Under the pieces are notes generated by a model. It saw only the letters and a list, made by a program, of their open reading frames with translations. It was not told the origin of the DNA and made no database searches. Below, one piece after another: positions 61,701 through 64,000 of a DNA stretch of 64,000 nt (its first letter is position 1; every line of letters begins with the position of its first letter). The DNA comes from an uncultured Draconibacterium sp. (GTDB lineage: Bacteria; Bacteroidota; Bacteroidia; Bacteroidales; Prolixibacteraceae), in contig CANLMQ010000029.1 in assembly GCA_947492175.1 (NCBI GenBank), positions 1 to 64,000 of the forward strand, written 5' to 3'. The position numbers were made by a program, and so were the translations under genes.

Positions 61701-61957
61701 AAACCATAAAAGATAAAAACTTTTGTAAAATTAGGGTCAAAGACAATGGTGTGGGAATTGCACCCGAAAACCTGGAGAAGTTATTCTGCATTGACAGCAA
61801 ACACAAAACCAAAGGTACCAACGGTGAAAAAGGAACTGGTTTAGGGCTTATATTGTGTAAAGAATTTATTGAAAAACACAAAGGGAAAATACAGGTTAAA
61901 AGTAAACCGGGCGAAGGCAGTGAGTTTTGTTTTACCATACCTGCGAACAAACATTAA
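58733..61957 (+). CDS. Propeller-type sensor histidine kinase without receiver or output domain
   Basis: Membrane histidine kinase of 1074 aa. A signal peptide is followed by a periplasmic region of two-component-regulator propeller repeats (about 20-690; for example IFQDSRGFIWLGTQSGLNRF, GTLWVGTTLGLYQ). A Y_Y_Y domain follows (about 700-780), then one membrane span (about 795-816). The HisKA domain has phospho-accepting His about 858 in SIIGHDLGNQF. The ATPase domain has FSTVVRNLIANAIKF, DNGVGI and GTGLGL. Unlike hybrid two-component systems of Bacteroidota PULs it ends after the ATPase domain, with neither receiver nor AraC output. No response regulator is in the window. The sensed ligand is probably an oligosaccharide. 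Confidence 0.93.
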   Translation: MSKLVTILFLSFVLLGNAYAQSYNFTNYSINDGLSQSVVNCIFQDSRGFIWLGTQSGLNRFNGETFDIFSYNPQDSFSISNNWIYSISEDTDGNLWIGTRGGLNKYLVRQNKFEQINYQTEFTHDVTSFCYDNICLKNGKILINTPPVLSLFDLESQTFTHFQSKLAYDGAVKDVKLPIIEDRNGKIWIGSTKGLTGFSFETKQFTYNTFRNKSGELTTDVNITALYADKTGTLWVGTTLGLYQKNTDSDYFDEVECNPKNAKNNTFENTCIRSILEDKNNNMVIATEGRGLFVISRSATQPPIIQNYTSENSTLGHNIVQSLLIDQTENLWIGTLQGISKTDLKRKKFALYRNSNSPNSTDLLGNVIASLYKNDDGTLWVGNWGQGLNLVNRKTNKVEHFSTRETGNHHIPNDFVHVIFKDATKHIWLGTRDGILIYDKPKNKFVPWTIYFNKPEFPTFYNTRIYSIIQDKALNYWIATQNGLYKINLHESTVEVFQTEQDTNHRLSANLVYCLLEDSEGLIWIGTVNGLQVYNPVTKEIQYFSKEKNAMSDNFIVSLCEDNKDRIWIGTATYVNVYNKNDSTFTYYSQAHGIPNNRIFEIARDKNNDIWLATGRGLCKYNEHLNTFHTFTLEDGLQSLEFNLRAACVCPDGEILIGGMNGFNSFHPDSIFHNPYVPKLVFTAFSKTEKTEKEYINIADKEEIVLNHKVFSFTIEFAALEYTNPQKNQYACKMEGISDEWVNIKNRRFVPFSGLQPGEYHFWVKGSNNDGIWNNDPIGIKITILPPWWRSTYAYSSYILLIIIVIFALVKMRVRKLKHDKKLLEKKVLERTIQIEHQNRELEKLNLTKDKLFSIIGHDLGNQFNIIVGFSDLLLSDFRKLDAAKVEYHLRNIYRSSSQANDLLENLLTWSRMQTKSIQYNPEVFNVNEKINELILFHTEALSKKKITLKFENKEEIMVYADVNMFSTVVRNLIANAIKFTHENGHIYIQTIKDKNFCKIRVKDNGVGIAPENLEKLFCIDSKHKTKGTNGEKGTGLGLILCKEFIEKHKGKIQVKSKPGEGSEFCFTIPANKH

Positions 61958-62105
61958 AAGAAAAATATGTAAATAAACCAAATTTGTAAAAAAGAATTAA
62001 ACGCCCTAACTTTACTTCTGACCATTAAACAAATATAGCCACAACCAGTACATTTAAGATACCCATTGTAAAGAAAACAAATAGACAAATGTTAAACCAA
62101 CAACA

Positions 62106-62483
62106 ATGAACTACACAATTGAAATTGACCACGAATTAAAAATAATCAGGTACAAACACAGCGGAATTATTGAAGCTGACGAAATACATAAAGCCTGGAA
62201 AGAGTTTCTGAAAATGGAAGAATTTACGATATTAAAATACAATCTTCTTTCCGATTACAGGGGTGCAAAATTTAATATAAAAGTTGATTTTTTACCCGCT
62301 CTGATAGAGTTTATGACTTCTATTCAAGATATTGTAAAAGGAAAGAAGCAATGTATAATAGTTGACGATCCTTATTCAACAGCAGCATCAATTCTTTTTG
62401 AACAAGAAGTAAATGCAAAAGTTGGCTTTATTGTAAAAGTATTTACAACCAAGCAAGCAGCCTTAAACTGGTTGATTAATTGA
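62106..62483 (+). CDS. Small STAS/SpoIIAA-like protein
   Basis: Cytoplasmic protein of 125 aa with an alternating strand/helix pattern: YTIEIDHELKIIRYKHSG, then EADEIHKAWKEFLKM, NLLSDYRGAKFNI and QCIIVDDPYSTAASILF. This resembles the small STAS-like proteins common in Bacteroidota, but the match is by pattern only. It lies 148 bp downstream of the histidine kinase on the same strand and could take part in its signalling. It ends 7 nt from the convergent TPR gene. Confidence 0.6.
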   Translation: MNYTIEIDHELKIIRYKHSGIIEADEIHKAWKEFLKMEEFTILKYNLLSDYRGAKFNIKVDFLPALIEFMTSIQDIVKGKKQCIIVDDPYSTAASILFEQEVNAKVGFIVKVFTTKQAALNWLIN

Positions 62484-62490
62484 TTAATAT

Positions 62491-64000
62491 CTATTCTTCC
62501 ACAAAATACCTAAGCTGGTCAAGCATAATCGGCACATCATCTTTTTCAATACCCTGCTTTATTAAATGATGCAGGTCCTCTTCAAATACTTCGAAAAATT
62601 CGGATTCGGTAAAATCGGTTTGCGCGATCGACTTCTTATAAAATTCAAGCGCTTCTTTGCGTCGTCCCAAACTCCATTGCACGTGTCCCATATTCATCAG
62701 GTCGTGCTTATTGGGCTCGTCCTCAATTAACCTTTGGAAATATTTTTCTGCTTGCTCCTTTTTGCCCACAACAAACGAACACCAGGCTATTGGTTTCCAT
62801 ACTTTCTTATTTCCCGGAGCCAGGTATTCGACCTTAAAATAGCATTTCAGAGCTTCATCGAACTCACCCAATTCCAACAAACAATGACCAATATTTAACT
62901 GTACATTCAGATTCTCTTCGTCAAGTTTTTCTACCTCGCGGTAATAGTCAAGCGCTTTTTCCGGTTGCTTCAAATTCCGATAGCAGAGTGCAATTTTATT
63001 AAAATTCCATTTCCGGTTTAAGTCAAATAATTCCGCCTTTTTATAGGCATTTAATGCTTTCTCAAAATCGCCCGTTTTCTGAAAACAGAATCCAAGCTTT
63101 TGATACAATTCACCACTTTTTTCAATGCCAAGCAAATAATTAAAAACCTCGGCTGCTTCTTCAAAATAATTTTTTGTAAAATAATATTCAGCTATATTAC
63201 GCAGTATATTTTCGTCTTCTTTTAATATTTCGCCCAGTGCTGTTTTATTGTGAAAATCGAAACGCCAGTTAAAAATATCTTCAAAATCATTCTTTCGCGG
63301 ATGCAGCTTGTAAAACCGATATAAGTCCTGAATCACCTGATTAGAAATAAAACCTGCCTTTTTCCCCGGATCAGTAATTTCTTCGTCTTTTTGTAACTCT
63401 TCAAACTGTGCCATTTCGGCTTTCATGCCTTCGGCCATAAATTCCCGGTTTTCCACCGGCAGATTCTGTATGCTAAAACAAAACGAATATTTATCGGAAT
63501 TACACAGTACCGGTGCAACATCAATCGCATTTATAAAGCGGGTATTTATTTCATCTGTTTGGTCAACAACCAACGAGATTTCAGGATTTTCGGCAAAAAA
63601 GGGCATAAACCAATTTGACAACTCGCTAAAAAACGGGAACATTTTCAGCATAGAAAACGAGCTCATAAACACATCAGCACCTTCCATTTGCATTTCTGAA
63701 AACTCTTCCATTTTATTCATCAATCCGGGCGAATCTTCAAAAATTTTCTCCCACTCAGGGTTTTTGTCTTCACCTAAACTATCGTCCATTAAACTATCCA
63801 GATTAATTTTATCCTTTAGGTTCGGACTAATTTTTATCATCTCAGGAATAATTTCATCCTTTATTTTTTGCTGAATTTTTTCGGTTTCCTTACTTCTGAT
63901 AAACTGAACAATAACCCGTTCCAGATTCCGTTTGAAATCGGGATTTTCGTTTAAAATTTTCAGGCGTGCTGTTACAGCCGGATAAAATGGCAAACGCGAA
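62491..64000 (-). CDS. TPR-repeat protein, N terminus cut by the window edge
   Basis: At least 500 aa, running in frame to the right edge. The only start-like codon near the edge is a TTG at 63993, and the frame continues past it (Ser-Arg-Leu-Pro-Phe-Tyr), so the true start is probably outside. The C-terminal half holds several TPR units, such as YQKLGFCFQKTGDFEKALNA, VQLNIGHCLLELGEFDEALK, and HVQWSLGRRKEALEFYKKS. The N-terminal half is helical and charged with no recognised domain. No signal peptide is visible in the part seen. Likely a cytoplasmic scaffold or interaction protein. Confidence 0.85.
   Translation of the reverse strand, partial: SRLPFYPAVTARLKILNENPDFKRNLERVIVQFIRSKETEKIQQKIKDEIIPEMIKISPNLKDKINLDSLMDDSLGEDKNPEWEKIFEDSPGLMNKMEEFSEMQMEGADVFMSSFSMLKMFPFFSELSNWFMPFFAENPEISLVVDQTDEINTRFINAIDVAPVLCNSDKYSFCFSIQNLPVENREFMAEGMKAEMAQFEELQKDEEITDPGKKAGFISNQVIQDLYRFYKLHPRKNDFEDIFNWRFDFHNKTALGEILKEDENILRNIAEYYFTKNYFEEAAEVFNYLLGIEKSGELYQKLGFCFQKTGDFEKALNAYKKAELFDLNRKWNFNKIALCYRNLKQPEKALDYYREVEKLDEENLNVQLNIGHCLLELGEFDEALKCYFKVEYLAPGNKKVWKPIAWCSFVVGKKEQAEKYFQRLIEDEPNKHDLMNMGHVQWSLGRRKEALEFYKKSIAQTDFTESEFFEVFEEDLHHLIKQGIEKDDVPIMLDQLRYFVEE

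Noticed and set aside
63425..63874. 149-codon plus-strand frame opposite the TPR gene
   Set aside because: Mirror of the TPR coding region, Ser/Ile-rich without domain features.

Overview
The window looks like a polysaccharide/glycan-utilisation region of a Bacteroidota chromosome. The signs are two complete ECF sigma / FecR anti-sigma / SusC / SusD sets, many lipoproteins, a two-component-propeller histidine kinase, AT-rich intergenic DNA without Shine-Dalgarno sequences, and -7 boxes of the TAnnTTTG type. The mix of sulfatase, twin-arginine-exported oxidoreductases, DUF1080 proteins and BNR proteins suggests a (probably marine) member of the Marinilabiliales/Prolixibacteraceae. That placement is inference. 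No rRNA, tRNA, CRISPR array, transposase or phage gene was recognised.

Layout. (1) 1-11.7 kb, minus strand: ECF sigma, FecR, SusC and SusD with a sulfatase on one side, then a DUF1080 lipoprotein and a Tat-exported Gfo/Idh oxidoreductase. Each of these last two is preceded by a tandem pair of long imperfect palindromes. (2) 12.0-15.0 kb, plus strand: an AGE-family sugar 2-epimerase and an SSS symporter. (3) 15.1-29.1 kb, minus strand: a LacI regulator, then ROK kinase, SIS sugar-phosphate isomerase, GH38 and GH92 alpha-mannosidases, a PfkB-kinase/HAD-phosphatase fusion, a distant deoxyhypusine-synthase-like protein, an unclassified TIM-barrel-like lipoprotein and a BNR (sialidase-fold) lipoprotein. 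(4) 29.2-43.1 kb, minus strand: a second ECF/FecR/SusC/SusD set (SusD_2 type), a polytopic membrane protein, a decayed BNR gene tail, a FAD oxidoreductase and a GH78-like rhamnosidase with added CHB_HEX-like and PA14 domains. (5) 43.3-49.9 kb, minus strand: an AraC regulator, HAD phosphatase, HpcH/HpaI aldolase, a DUF1349 protein, a propeller-plus-toroid lipoprotein and a metallophosphoesterase. (6) 50.1-57.7 kb, plus strand: a DHDPS/NAL-family lyase, SSS symporter, BNR protein, FG-GAP protein, ChbG/YdjC deacetylase and GDPD-family esterase. (7) 57.7-64 kb: a second DUF1080 lipoprotein, a sensor histidine kinase without receiver or output domain, a small STAS-like protein and a TPR protein cut by the right edge.

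How the genes may work together (inference): SusCD pairs import glycans. Surface and periplasmic enzymes (sulfatase, GH78, GH38, GH92, BNR proteins, oxidoreductases with DUF1080 proteins) take them apart. SSS symporters carry the sugars inward. Epimerase, ROK kinase, SIS isomerase, the kinase/phosphatase fusion and two aldolase families then process them. The strongest candidates for undescribed biology are the module pairing a GmhA-like isomerase, a kinase-phosphatase fusion and a DHS-like protein inside the mannosidase operon, and the four-copy palindromic leader element in front of the Gfo/Idh and DUF1080 genes.
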